DNA of 64,000 nucleotides from Apostichopus japonicus (lineage: Eukaryota > Echinodermata > Holothuroidea > Aspidochirotida > Stichopodidae), in assembly GCF_037975245.1 (NCBI RefSeq), contig NC_092582.1, positions 12,068,001 through 12,132,000 on the forward strand. The letters are read 5' to 3'. The number at the start of each line of letters is the position of its first letter. Position 1 is the stretch's first letter. The notes beneath the pieces were generated by a model, which saw only the letters and a list, made by a program, of their open reading frames with translations, did no database searches and had not been told where the DNA came from. The translations under genes and the position numbers were made by a program. Positions 7,408 to 22,600 of the stretch are shown piece after piece.

Positions 7408-10400
7408 GCTGTAAAAGATCGGCAAAAGACGTCATCACCGGGGACTCGAACCACCGATGCAAAAGAGAGCCTCGCTCATCAGCTCGTACAGTGCGCCAAG
7501 CCATCGCGCCACTGTATGGACTGAGATATTAGGTCGATTAACTAATACTTACAGCTCCCCATGTAGGCACTCGCTGTAAAAGATCGGCAAAAGACGTCAT
7601 CACCGGGGACTCAAACCACCGATGCAAAAGAGAGCCTCGCTCATCAGCTCGTACAGTGCGCCAAGCCATCGCGCCACTGTATGGACTGAGATATTAGGTC
7701 GATTAACTAATACTTACAGCTCCCCATGTAGGCACTCGCTGTAAAAGATCGGCAAAAGACGTCATCACCGGGGACTCGAACCACCGATGCAAAAGAGAGC
7801 CTCGCTCATCAGCTCGTACAGTGCGCCAAGCCATCGCGCCACTGTATGGACTGAGATATTAGGTCGATTAACTAATACTTACAGCTCCCCATGTAGGCAC
7901 TCGCTGTAAAAGATCGGCAAAAGACGTCATCACCGGGGATTCGAACCACCGATGCAAAAGAGAGCCTCGCTCATCAGCTCGTACAGTGCGCCAAGCCATC
8001 GCGCCACTGTATGGACTGAGATATTAGGTCGATTAACTAATACTTACAGCTCCCCATGTAGGCACTCGCTGTAAAAGATCGGCAAAAGACGTCATCACCG
8101 GGGATTCGAACCACCGATGCAAAAGAGAGCCTCGCTCATCAGCTCGTACAGTGCGCCAAGCCATCGCGCCACTGTATGGACTGAGATATTAGGTCGATTA
8201 ACTAATACTTACAGCTCCCCATGTAGGCACTCGCTGTAAAAGATCGGCAAAAGACGTCATCACCGGGGACTCGAACCACCGATGCAAAAGAGAGCCTCGC
8301 TCATCAGCTCGTACAGTGCGCCAAGCCATCGCGCCACTGTATGGACTGAGATATTAGGTCGATTAACTAATACTTACAGCTCCCCATGTAGGCACTCGCT
8401 GTAAAAGATCGGCAAAAGACGTCATCACCGGGGACTCGAACCACCGACGCAAAAGAGAGCCTCGCTCATCAGCTCATACAGTGCGCCAAGCCATCGCGCC
8501 ACTGTATGGACTGAGATATTAGGTCGATTAACTAATACTTACAGCTCCCCATGTAGGCACTCGCTGTAAAAGATCGGCAAAAGACGTCATCACCGGGGAT
8601 TCGAACCACCGATGCAAAAGAGAGCCTCGCTCATCAGCTCGTACAGTGCGCCAAGCCATCGCGCCACTGTATGGACTGAGATATTAGGTCGATTAACTAA
8701 TACTTACAGCTCCCCATGTAGGCACTCGCTGTAAAAGATCGGCAAAAGACGTCATCACCGGGGATTCGAACCACCGATGCAAAAGAGAGCCTCGCTCATC
8801 AGCTCGTACAGTGCGCCAAGCCATCGCGCCACTGTATGGACTGAGATATTAGGTCGATTAACTAATACTTACAGCTCCCCATGTAGGCACTCGCTGTAAA
8901 GATCGGCAAAAAGACGTCATCACCGGGGACTCGAACCACCGATGCAAAAGAGAGCCTCGCTCATCAGCTCGTACAGTGCGCCAAGCCATCGCGCCACTGT
9001 ATGGACTGAGATATTAGGTCGATTAACTAATACTTACAGCTCCCCATGTAGGCACTCGCTGTAAAAGATCGGCAAAAGACGTCATCACCGGGGACTCGAA
9101 CCACCGACGCAAAAGAGAGCCTCGCTCATCAGCTCGTACAGTGCGCCAAGCCATCGCGCCACTGTATGGACTGAGATACTAGGTCGATTAACTAATACTT
9201 ACAGCTCCCCATGTAGGCACTCGCTGTAAAAGATCGGCAAAAAGACGTCATCACCGGGGACTCGAACCACCGATGTAAAAGAGAGCCTCGCTCATCAGCT
9301 CGTACAGTGCGCCGCGCCATCGCGCCACTGTATGGACTGAGATATTAGGTCGATTAACTAATACTTACAGCTCCCCATGTAGGCACTCGCTGTAAAAGAT
9401 CGGCAAAAGACGTCATCACCGGGGACTCGAACCACCGATGCAAAAGAGAGCCTCGCTCATCAGCTCGTACAGTGCGCCAAGCCATCGCGCCACTGTATGG
9501 ACTGAGATATTAGGTCGATTAACTAATACTTACAGCTCCCCATGTAGGCACTCGCTGTAAAAGATCGGCAAAAGACGTCATCACCGGGGACTCGAACCAC
9601 CGATGTAAAAGAGAGCCTCGCTCATCAGCTCGTACAGTGCGCCAAGCCATCGCGCCACTGTATGGACTGAGATATTAGGTCGATTAACTAATACTTACAG
9701 CTCCCCATGTAGGCACTCGCTGTAAAAGATCGGCAAAAAGACGTCATCACCGGGGACTCGAACCACCGATGCAAAAGAGAGCCTCGCTCATCAGCTCGTA
9801 CAGTGCGCCAAGCCATCGCGCCACTGTATGGACTGAGATATTAGGTCGATTAACTAATACTTACAGCTCCCCATGTAGGCACTCGGTGTAAAAGATCGGC
9901 AAAAAGACGTCATCACCGGGGACTCGAACCACCGATGCAAAAGAGAGCCTCGCTCATCAGCTCGTACAGTGCGCCAAGCCATCGCGCCACTGTATGGACT
10001 GAGATATTAGGTCGATTAACTAATACTTACAGCTCCCCATGTAGGCACTCGCTGTAAAAGATCGGCAAAAAGACGTCATCACCGGGGACTCGAACCACCG
10101 ATGCAAAAGAGAGCCTCGCTCATCAGCTCGTACAGTGCGCCAAGCCATCGCGCCACTTTATGGACTGAGATATTTCGTCGATTAACTAATACTTACAGCT
10201 CCCCATGTAGGCACTCGCTGTAAAAGATCGGCAAAAGACGTCATCACCGGGGACTCGAACCACCGATGCAAAAGAGAGCCTCGCTCATCAGCTCGTACAG
10301 TGCGCCAAGCCATCGCGCCACTGTATGGACTGAGATATTAGGTCGATTAACTAATACTTACAGCTCCCCATGTAGGCACTCGCTGTAAAAGATCGGCAAA

Positions 10401-13400
10401 AAGACGTCATCACCGGGGACTCGAACCACCGATGCAAAAGAGAGCCTCGCTCATCAGCTCGTACAGTGCACCAAGCCATCGCGCCACTGTATGGACTGAG
10501 ATATTAGGTCGATTAACTAATACTTACAGCTCCCCATGTAGGCACTCGCTGTAAAAGATCGGCAAAAAGACGTCATCACCGGGGACTCGAACCACCGATG
10601 CAAAAGAGAGCCTCGCTCATCAGCTCGTACAGTGCGCCAAGCCATCGCGCCACTGTATGGACTGAGATATTAGGTCGATTAACTAATACTTACAGCTCCC
10701 CATGTAGGCACTCGCTGTAAAAGATCGGCAAAAAGACGTCATCACCGGGGACTCGAACCACCGATGCAAAAGAGAGCCTCGCTCATCAGCTCGTACAGTG
10801 CGCCAAGCCATCGCGCCACTTTATGGACTGAGATATTACGTCGATTAACTAATACTTACAGCTCCCCATGTAGGCACTCGCTGTAAAAGATCGGCAAAAG
10901 ACGTCATCACCGGGGACTCGAACCACCGATGCAAAAGAGAGCCTCGCTCATCAGCTCGTACAGTGCGCCAAGCCATCGCGCCACTGTATGGACTGAGATA
11001 TTAGGTCGATTAACTAATACTTACAGCTCCCCATGTAGGCACTCGCTGTAAAAGATCGGCAAAAGACGTCATCACCGGGGACTCGAACCACCGATGCAAA
11101 AGAGAGCCTCGCTCATCAGCTCGTACAGTGCGCCAAGCCATCGCGCCACTGTATGGACTGAGATATTAGGTCGATTAACTAATACTTACAGCTCCCCATG
11201 TAGGCACTCGCTGTAAAAGATCGGCAAAAAGACGTCATCACCGGGGACTCGAACCACCGATGCAAAAGAGAGCCTCGCTCATCAGCTCGTACAGTGCGCC
11301 AAGCCATCGCGCCACTGTATGGACTGAGATATTAGGTCGATTAACTAATACTTACAGCTCCCCATGTAGGCACTCGCTGTAAAAGATCGGCAAAAAGACG
11401 TCATCACCGGGGACTCGAACCACCGATGCAAAAGAGAGCCTCGCTCATCAGCTCGTACAGTGCGCCAAGCCATCGCGCCACTGTATGGACTGAGATATTA
11501 GGTCGATTAACTAATACTTACAGCTCCCCATGTAGGCACTCGCTGTAAAAGATCGGCAAAAGACGTCATCACCGGGGACTCGAACCACCGATGCAAAAGA
11601 GAGCCTCGCTCATCAGCTCGTACAGTGCGCCAAGCCATCGCGCCACTGTATGGACTGAGATATTAGGTCGATTAACTAATACTTACAGCTCCCCATGTAG
11701 GCACTCGATGTAAAAGATCGGCAAAAGACGTCATCACCGGGGACTCGAACCACCGATGCAAAAGAGAGCCTCGCTCATCAGCTCGTACAGTGCGCCAAGC
11801 CATCGCGCCACTGTATGGACTGAGATATTAGGTCGATTAACTAATACTTACAGCTCCCCATGTAGGCACTCGCTGTAAAAGATCGGCAAAAGACGTCATC
11901 ACCGGGGACTCCAACCACCGATGTAAAAGAGAGCCTCGCTCATCAGCTCGTACAGTGCGCCAAGCCATCGCGCCACTGTATGGACTGAGATATTAGGTCG
12001 ATTAACTAATACTTACAGCTCCCCATGTAGGCACTCGCTGTAAAAGATCGGCAAAAGACGTCATCACCGGGGACTCCAACCACCGATGCAAAAGAGAGCC
12101 TCGCTCATCAGCTCGTACAGTGCGCCAAGCCATCGCGCCACTGTATGGACTGAGATATTAGGTCGATTAACTAATACTTACAGCTCCCCATGTAGGCACT
12201 CGCTGTAAAAGATCGGCAAAAAGACGTCATCACCGGGGACTCCAACCACCGATGCAAAAGAGAGCCTCGCTCATCAGCTCGTACAGTGCGCCAAGCCATC
12301 GCGCCACTGTATGGACTGAGATATTAGGTCGATTAACTAATACTTACAGCTCCCCATGTAGGCACTCGCTGTAAAAGATCGGCAAAAAGACGTCATCACC
12401 GGGGACTCGAACCACCGATGCAAAAGAGAGCCTCGCTCATCAGCTCGTACAGTGCACCAAGCCATCGCGCCACTGTATGGACTGAGATATTAGGTCGATT
12501 AACTAATACTTACAGCTCCCCATGTAGGCACTCGCAGTAAAAGATCGGCAAAAAGACGTCATCACCGGGGACTCGAACCACCGATGCAAAAGAGAGCCTC
12601 GCTCATCAGCTCGTACAGTGCGCCAAGCCATCGCGCCACTGTATGGACTGAGATATTAGGTCGATTAACTAATACTTACAGCTCCCCATGTAGGCACTCG
12701 CTGTAAAAGATCGGCAAAAAGACGTCATCACCGGGGACTCGAACCACCGATGCAAAAGAGAGCCTCGCTCATCAGCTCGTACAGTGCGCCAAGCCATCGC
12801 GCCACTTTATGGACTGAGATATTAGGTCGATTAACTAATACTTACAGCTCCCCATGTAGGCACTCGCTGTAAAAGATCGGCAAAAGACGTCATCACCGGG
12901 GACTCGAACCACCGATGCAAAAGAGAGCCTCGCTCATCAGCTCGTACAGTGCGCCAAGCCATCGCGCCACTGTATGGACTGAGATATTAGGTCGATTAAC
13001 TAATACTTACAGCTCCCCATGTAGGCACTCGCTGTAAAAGATCGGCAAAAAGACGTCATCACCGGGGACTCGAACCACCGATGCAAAAGAGAGCCTCGCT
13101 CATCAGCTCGTACAGTGCGCCAAGCAATCGCGCCACTGTATGGACTGAGATATTAGGTCGATTAACTAATACTTACAGCTCCCCATGTAGGCACTCGCTG
13201 TAAAAGATCGGCAAAAGACGTCATCACCGGGGACTCGAACCACCGATGCAAAAGAGAGCCTCGCTCATCAGCTCGTACAGTGCGCCAAGCCATCGCGCCA
13301 CTGTATGGACTGAGATATTAGGTCGATTAACTAATACTTACAGCTCCCCATGTAGGCACTCGATGTAAAAGATCGGCAAAAGACGTCATCACCGGGGACT

Positions 13401-16400
13401 CGAACCACCGATGCAAAAGAGAGCCTCGCTCATCAGCTCGTACAGTGCGCCAAGCCATCGCGCCACTGTATGGACTGAGATATTAGGTCGATTAACTAAT
13501 ACTTACAGCTCCCCATGTAGGCACTCGCTGTAAAAGATCGGCAAAAGACGTCATCACCGGGGACTCCAACCACCGATGCAAAAGAGAGCCTCGCTCATCA
13601 GCTCGTACAGTGCGCCAAGCCATCGCGCCACTGTATGGACTGAGACATTAGGTCGATTAACTAATACTTACAGCTCCCCATGTAGGCACTCGCTGTAAAA
13701 GATCGGCAAAAAGACGTCATCACCGGGGACTCGAACCACCGATGCAAAAGAGAGCCTCGCTCATCAGCTCGTACAGTGCGCCAAGCCATCGCGCCACTGT
13801 ATGGACTGAGATATTAGGTCGATTAACTAATACTTACAGCTCCCCATGTAGGCACTCGCTGTAAAAGATCGGCAAAAAGACGTCATCACCGGGGACTCGA
13901 ACCACCGATGCAAAAGAGAGCCTCGCTCATCAGCTCGTACAGTGCGCCAAGCCATCGCGCCACTGTATGGACTGAGATATTAGGTCGATTAACTAATACT
14001 TACAGCTCCCCATGTAGGCACTCGCTGTAAAAGATCGGCAAAAAGACGTCATCACCGGGGACTCGAACCACCGATGCAAAAGAGAGCCTCGCTCATCAGC
14101 TCGTACAGTGCGCCAAGCCATCGCGCCACTGTATGGACTGAGATATTAGGTCGATTAACTAATACTTACAGCTCCCCATGTAGGCACTCGCTGTAAAAGA
14201 TCGGCAAAAAGACGTCATCACCGGGGACTCGAACCACCGATGCAAAAGAGAGCCTCGCTCATCAGCTCGTACAGTGCGCCAAGCCATCGCGCCACTGTAT
14301 GGACTGAGATATTAGGTCGATTAACTAATACTTACAGCTCCCCATGTAGGCACTCGCTGTAAAAGATCGGCAAAAGACGTCATCACCGGGGACTCGAACC
14401 ACCGATGCAAAAGAGAGCCTCGCTCATCAGCTCGTACAGTGCGCCAAGCCATCGCGTCACTGTATGGACTGAGATATTAGGTCGATTAACTAATACTTAC
14501 AGCTCCCCATGTAGGCACTCGCTGTAAAAGATCGGCAAAAGACGTCATCACCGGGGACTCGAACCACCGATGCAAAAGAGAGCCTCGCTCATCAGCTCGT
14601 ACAGTGCGCCAAGCCATCGCGTCACTGTATGGACTGAGATATTAGGTCGATTAACTAATACTTACAGCTCCCCATGTAGGCACTCGCTGTAAAAGATCGG
14701 CAAAAGACGTCATCACCGGGGACTCGAACCACCGATGCAAAAGAGAGCCTCGCTCATCAGCTCGTACAGTGCGCCAAGCCATCGCGCCACTGTATGGACT
14801 GAGATATTAGGTCGATTAACTCATACTTACAGCTCCCCATGTAGGCACTCGCTGTAAAAGATCGGCAAAAAGACGTCATCACCGGGGACTCGAACCACCG
14901 ATGCAAAAGAGAGCCTCGCTCATCAGCTCGTACAGTGCGCCAAGCCATCGCGCCACTGTATGGACTGAGATATTAGGTCGATTAACTAATACTTACAGCT
15001 CCCCATGTAGGCACTCGCTGTAAAAGATCGGCAAAAAGACGTCATCACCGGGGACTCGAACCACCGATGCAAAAGAGAGCCTCGCTCCTCAGCTCGTACA
15101 GTGCGCCAAGCCATCGCGCCACTGTATGGACTGAGATATTAGGTCGATTAACTAATACTTACAGCTCCTTATGTAGGCACTCGCTGTAAAAGATCGGCAA
15201 AAAGACGTCATCACCGGGGACTCGAACCACCGATGCAAAAGAGAGCCTCGCTCATCAGCTCGTACAGTGCGCCAAGCCATCGCGCCACTGTATGGACTGA
15301 GATATTAGGTCGATTAACTAATACTTACAGCTCCCCATGTAGGCACTCGCTGTAAAAGATCGGCAAAAAGACGTCATCACCGGGGACTCGAACCACCGAT
15401 GCAAAAGAGAGCCTCGCTCATCAGCTCGTACAGTGCGCCAAGCCATCGCGCCACTGTATGGACTGAGATATTAGGTCGATTAACTAATACTTACAGCTCC
15501 CCATGTAGGCACTCGCTGTAAAAGATCGGCAAAAGACGTCATCACCGGGGATTCGAACCACCGATGCAAAAGAGAGCCTCGCTCATCAGCTCGTACAGTG
15601 CGCCAAGCCATCGCACCACTGTATGGACTGAGATATTAGGTCGATTAACTAATACTTACAGCTCCCCATGTAGGCACTCGCTGTAAAAGATCGGCAAAAG
15701 ACGTCATCACCGGGGACTCGAACCACCGATGCAAAAGAGAGCCTCGCTCATCAGCTCGTACAGTGCGCCAAGCCATCGCGCCACTGTATGGACTGAGATA
15801 TTAGGTCGATTAACTAATACTTTCAGCTCCCCATGTAGGCACTCGCTGTAAAAGATCGGCAAAAGAGGTCATCACCGGGGATTCGAACCACCGATGCAAA
15901 AGAGAGCCTCGCTCATCAGCTCGTACAGTGCGCCAAGCCATCGCGCCACTGTATGGACTGAGATATTAGGTCGATTAACTAATACTTACAGCTCCCCATG
16001 AAGGCACTCGCTGTAAAAGATCGGCAAAAGACGTGATCACCGGGGACTCGAACCACCGATGTAAAAGAGAGCCTCGCTCATCAGCTCGTACAGTGCGCCA
16101 AGCCATCGCGCCACTGTATGGACTGAGATATTAGGTCGATTAACTAATACTTACAGCTCCCCATGAAGGCACTCGCTGTAAAAGATCGGCAAAAAGACGT
16201 CATCACCGGGGACTCGAACCACCGATGCAAAAGAGAGCCTCGCTCATCAGCTCGTACAGTGCGCCAAGCCATCGCGCCACTGTATGGACTGAGATATTAG
16301 GTCGATTAACTAATACTTACAGCTCCCCATGTAGGCACTCGCTGTAAAAGATCGGCAAAAGACGTCATCACCGGGGACTCGAACCACCGATGTAAAAGAG

Positions 16401-16493
16401 AGCCTCGCTCATCAGCTCGCACAGTGCACCAAGCCATCGCGCCACTGTATGGACTGAGATATTAGGTCGATTAACTAATACTTACAGCTCCCC

Positions 16494-16639
16494 ATGTAGG
16501 CACTCGCTGTAAAAAATCGGCAAAAGACGTCATCACCGGGGACTCGAACCACCGATGCAAAAGAGAGCCTCGCTCATCAGCTCGTACAGTGCGCCAAGCC
16601 ATCGATATTAGGTCGATTAACTAATACTTACAGCTCCCC
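16494..16639. repeat. Monomer with a 19-bp internal deletion
   Basis: This copy is 146 bp. It lacks the 19 bases that normally follow CCATCG (CGCC through CTGAG), joining at 16604/16605 to give ATCGATATT. The loss removes the 3' arm of the hairpin but leaves both Pol III-like boxes. It also carries GTAAAAAATCGG for GTAAAAGATCGG. It is the only large deletion I noticed in the array, and it was not amplified into neighbours. Confidence 0.9.
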
Positions 16640-19600
16640 ATGTAGGCACTCGCTGTAAAAGATCGGCAAAAGACGTCATCACCGGGGACTCGAACCACCG
16701 ATGCAAAAGAGAGCCTCGCTCATCAGCTCGTACAGTGCGCCAAGCCATCGCGCCACTGTATGGACTGAGATATTAGGTCGATTAACTAATACTTACAGCT
16801 CCCCATGTAGGCACTCGCTGTAAAAGATCGGCAAAAGACGTCATCACCGGGGACTCGAACCACCGATGCAAAAGAGAGCCTCGCTCATCAGCTCGTACTG
16901 TGCGCCAAGCCATCGCGCCACTGTATGGACTGAGATATTAGGTCGATTAACTAATACTTACAGCTCCCCATGTAGGCACTCGCTGTAAAAGATCGGCAAA
17001 AGACGTCATCACCGGGGACTCGAACCACCGATGCAAAAGAGAGCCTCGCTCATCAGCTCGTACTGTGCGCCAAGCCATCGCGCCACTGTATGGACTGAGA
17101 TATTAGGTCGATTAACTAATACTTACAGCTCCCCATGTAGGCACTCGCTGTAAAAGATGGGCAAAAAGACGTCATCACCGGGGACTCGAACCACCGATGC
17201 AAAAGAGAGCCTCGCTCATCAGCTCGTACAGTGCGCCAAGCCATCGCGCCACTGTATGGACTGAGATATTAGGTCGATTAACTAATACTTACAGCTCCCC
17301 ATGTAGGCACTCGCTGTAAAAGATCGGCAAAAGACGTCATCACCGGGGACTCGAACCACCGATGCAAAAGAGAGCCTCGCTCATCAGCTCGTACAGTGCG
17401 CCAAGCCATCGCGCCACTGTATGGACTGAGATATTAGGTCGATTAACTAATACTTACAGCTCCCCATGTAGGCACTCGCTGTAAAAGATCGGCAAAAAGA
17501 CGTCATCACCGGGGACTCGAACCACCGATGCAAAAGAGAGCCTCGCTCATCAGCTCGTACAGTGCGCCAAGCCATCGCGCCACTGTATGGACTGAGATAT
17601 TAGGTCGATTAACTAATACTTACAGCTCCCCATGTAGGCACTCGCTGTAAAAGATCGGCAAAAGACGTCATCACCGGGGACTCCAACCACCGATGCAAAA
17701 GAGAGCCTCGCTCATCAGCTCGTACAGTGCGCCAAGCCATCGCGCCACTGTATGGACTGAGATATTAGGTCGATTAACTAATACTTACAGCTCCCCATGT
17801 AGGCACTCGCTGTAAAAGATCGGCAAAAAGACGTCATCACCGGGGACTCGAACCACCGATGCAAAAGAGAGCCTCGCTCATCAGCTCGCACAGTGCGCCA
17901 AGCCATCGCGCCACTGTATGGACTGAGATATTAGGTCGATTAACTAATACTTACAGCTCCCCATGAAGGCACTCGCTGTAAAAGATCGGGAAAAGACGTC
18001 ATCACCGGGGACTCGAACCACCGATGCAAAAGAGAGCCTCGCTCATCAGCTCGTACAGTGCGCCAAGCCATCGCGCCACTGTATGGACTGAGATATTAGG
18101 TCGATTAACTAATACTTACAGCTCCCCATGAAGGCACTCGCTGTAAAAGATCGGCAAAAAGACGTCATCACCGGGGACTCCAACCACCGATGCAAAAGAG
18201 AGCCTCGCTCATCAGCTCGTACAGTGCGCCAAGCCATCGCGCCACTGTATGGACTGAGATATTAGGTCGATTAACTAATACTTACAGCTCCCCATGTAGG
18301 CACTCGCTGTAAAAGATCGGCAAAAGACGTCATCACCGGGGACTCCAACCACCGATGTAAAAGAGAGCCTCGCTCATCAGCTCGTACAGTTCGCCAAGCC
18401 ATCGCGCCACTGTATGGACTGAAATATTAGGTCGATTAACTAATACTTACAGCTCCCCATGTAGGCACTCGCTGTAAAAGATCGGCAAAAGACGTCATCA
18501 CCGGGGACTCCAACCACCGATGCAAAAGAGAGCCTCGCTCATCAGCTCGTACAGTGCGCCAAGCCATCGCGCCACTGTATGGACTGAGATATTAGGTCGA
18601 TTAACTAATACTTACAGCTCCCCATGTAGGCACTCGCTGTAAAAGATCGGCAAAAGACGTCATCACCGGGGACTCGAACCACCGATGCAAAAGAGAGCCT
18701 CGCTCATCAGCTCGTACAGTGCGCCAAGCCATCGCGCCACTGTATGGACTGAGATATTAGGTCGATTAACTAATACTTACAGCTCCCCATGTAGGCACTC
18801 GCTGTAAAAGATCGGCAAAAGACGTCATCACCGGGGACTCGAACCACCGATGCAAAAGAGAGCCTCGCTCATCAGCTCGTACAGTGCGCCAAGCCATCGC
18901 GCCACTGTATGGACTGAGATATTAGGTCGATTAACTAATACTTACCGCTCCCCATGTAGGCACTCGCTGTAAAAGATCGGCAAAAGACGTCATCACCGGG
19001 GACTCGAACCACCGATGCAAAAGAGAGCCTCGCTCATCAGCTCGTACAGTGCGCCAAGCCATCGCGCCACTGTATGGACTGAGATATTAGGTCGATTAAC
19101 TAATACTTACAGCTCCCCATGTAGGCACTCGCTGTAAAAGATCGGCAAAAAGACGTCATCACCGGGGACTCGAACCACCGATGCAAAAGAGAGCCTCGCT
19201 CATCAGCTCGTACAGTGCGCCAAGCCATCGCGCCACTGTATGGACTGAGATATTAGGTCGATTAACTAATACTTACAGCTCCCCATGTAGGCACTCGCTG
19301 TAAAAGATCGGCAAAAAGACGTCATCACCGGGGACTCGAACCACCGATGCAAAAGAGAGCCTCGCTCATCAGCTCGTACAGTGCGCCAAGCCATCGCGCC
19401 ACTGTATGGACTGAGATATTAGGTCGATTAACTAATACTTACAGCTCCCCATGTAGGCACTCGCTGTAAAAGATCGGCAAAAAGACGTCATCACCGGGGA
19501 CTCGAACCACCGATGCAAAAGAGAGCCTCGCTCATCAGCTCGTACAGTGCGCCAAGCCATCGCGCCACTGTATGGACTGAGATATTAGGTCGATTAACTA

Positions 19601-22600
19601 ATACTTACAGCTCCCCATGTAGGCACTCGCTGTAAAAGATCGGCAAAAAGACGTCATCACCGGGGACTCGAACCACCGATGCAAAAGAGAGCCTCGCTCA
19701 TCAGCTCGTACAGTGCGCCAAGCCATCGCGCCACTGTATGGACTGAGATATTAAGTCGATTAACTAATACTTACAGCTCCCCATGTAGGCACTCGCTGTA
19801 AAAGATCGGCAAAAAGACGTCATCACCGGGGACTCGAACCACCGATGCAAAAGAGAGCCTCGCTCATCAGCTCGTACAGTGCGCCAAGCCATCGCGCCAC
19901 TGTATGGACTGAGATATTAAGTCGATTAACTAATACTTACAGCTCCCCCATGTAGGCACTCGCTGTAAAAGATGGGCAAAAAGACGTCATCACCGGGGAC
20001 TCGAACCACCGATGCAAAAGAGAGCCTCGCTCATCAGCTCGTACAGTGCGCCAAGCCATCGCGCCACTGTATGGACTGAGATATTAGGTCGATTAACTAA
20101 TACTTACAGCTCCCCATGTAGGCACTCGCTGTAAAAGATCGGCAAAAAGACGTCATCACCGGGGACTCGAACCACCGATGCAAAAGAGAGCCTCGCTCAT
20201 CAGCTCGTACAGTGCGCCAAGCCATCGCGCCACTGTATGGACTGAGATATTAGGTCGATTAACTAATACTTACAGCTCCCCATGTAGGCACTCGCTGTAA
20301 AAGATCGGCAAAAGACGTCATCACCGGGGACTCGAACCACCGATGCAAAAGAGAGCCTCGCTCATCAGCTCGTACAGTGCGCCAAGCCATCGCGCCACTG
20401 TATGGACTGAGATATTAGGTCGATTAACTAATACTTACAGCTCCCCATGTAGGCACTCGCTGTAAAAGATCGGCAAAAGACGTCATCACCGGGGATTCGA
20501 ACCACCGATGCAAAAGAGAGCCTCGCTCATCAGCTCGTACAGTGCGCCAAGCCATCGCGCCACTGTATGGACTGAGATATTAGGTCGATTAACTAATACT
20601 TACAGCTCCCCATGAAGGCACTCGCTGTAAAAGATCGGCAAAAGACGTGATCACCGGGGACTCGAACCACCGATGCTAAAGAGAGCCTCGCTCATCAGCT
20701 CGTACAGTGCGCCAAGCCATCGCGCCACTGTATGGACTGAGATATTAGGTCGATTAACTAATACTTACAGCTCCCCATGAAGGCACTCGCTGTAAAAGAT
20801 CGGCAAAAGACGTCATCACCGGGGACTCGAACCACCGATGCAAAAGAGAGCCTCGCTCATCAGCTCGTACAGTGCGCCAAGCCATCGCGCCACTGTATGG
20901 ACTGAGATATTAGGTCGATTAACTAATACTTACAGCTCCCCATGTAGGCACTCGCTGTAAAAGATCGGCAAAAAGACGTCATCACCGGGGACTCGAACCA
21001 CCGATGCAAAAGAGAGCCTCGCTCATCAGCTCGTACAGTGCGCCAAGCCATCGCGCCACTGTATGGACTGAGATATTAGGTCGATTAACTAATACTTACA
21101 GCTCCCCATGTAGGCACTCGCTGTAAAAGATCGGCAAAAGACGTCATCACCGGGGACTCGAACCACCGATGCAAAAGAGAGCCTCGCTCATCAGCTCGTA
21201 CAGTGCGCCAAGCCATCGCGCCACTGTATGGACTGAGATATTAGGTCGATTAACTAATACTTACCGCTCCCCATGTAGGCACTCGCTGTAAAAGATCGGC
21301 AAAAAGACGTCATCACCGGGGACTCGAACCACCGATGCAAAAGAGAGCCTCGCTCATCAGCTCGTACAGTGCGCCAAGCCATCGCGCCACTGTATGGACT
21401 GAGATATTAGGTCGATTAACTAATACTTACCGCTCTCCATGTAGGCACTCGCTGTAAAAGATCGGCAAAAAGACGTCATCACCGGGGACTCGAACCACCG
21501 ATGCAAAAGAGAGCCTCGCTCATCAGCTCGTACAGTGCGCCAAGCCATCGCGCCACTGTATGGACTGAGATATTAGGTCGATTAACTAATACTTACCGCT
21601 CCCCATGTAGGCACTCGCTGTAAAAGATCGGCAAAAAGACGTCATCACCGGGGACTCGAACCACCGATGCAAAAGAGAGCCTCGCTCATCAGCTCGTACA
21701 GTGCGCCAAGCCATCGCGCCACTGTATGGACTGAGATATTAGGTCGATTAACTAATACTTACAGCTCCCCATGTAGGCACTCGCTGTAAAAGATCGGCAA
21801 AAAGACGTCATCACCGGGGACTCGAACCACCGATGCAAAAGAGAGCCTCGCTCATCAGCTCGTACAGTGCGCCAAGCCATCGCGCCACTGTATGGACTGA
21901 GATATTAGGTCGATTAACTAATACTTACAGCTCCCCATGTAGGCACTCGCTGTAAAAGATCGGCAAAAAGACGTCATCACCGGGGACTCGAACCACCGAT
22001 GCAAAAGAAAGCCTCGCTCATCAGCTCGTACAGTGCGCCAAGCCATCGCGCCACTGTATGGACTGAGATATTAGGTCGATTAACTAATACTTACAGCTCC
22101 CCATGTAGGCACTCGCTGTAAAAGATCGGCAAAAAGACGTCATCACCGGGGACTCGAACCACCGATGCAAAAGAGAGCCTCGCTCATCAGCTCGTACAGT
22201 GCGCCAAGCCATCGCGCCACTGTATGGACTGAGATATTAAGTCGATTAACTAATACTTACAGCTCCCCCATGTAGGCACTCGCTGTAAAAGATCGGCAAA
22301 AAGACGTCATCACCGGGGACTCGAACCACCGATGCAAAAGAGAGCCTCGCTCATCAGCTCGTACAGTGCGCCAAGCCATCGCGCCACTGTATGGACTGAG
22401 ATATTAGGTCGATTAACTAATACTTACAGCTCCCCATGTAGGCACTCGCTGTAAAAGATGGGCAAAAAGACGTCATCACCGGGGACTCGAACCACCGATG
22501 CAAAAGAGAGCCTCGCTCATCAGCTCGTACAGTGCGCCAAGCCATCGCGCCACTGTATGGACTGAGATATTAGGTCGATTAACTAATACTTACAGCTCCC

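Noticed and set aside
14757-14948. 63-codon minus-strand ORF
   Set aside because: It lies wholly within two satellite monomers and exists only because one copy has CTCATAC in place of CTAATAC, removing a stop, and because a five-A copy shifts the frame. It is not repeated in other monomers and has no protein-like character.
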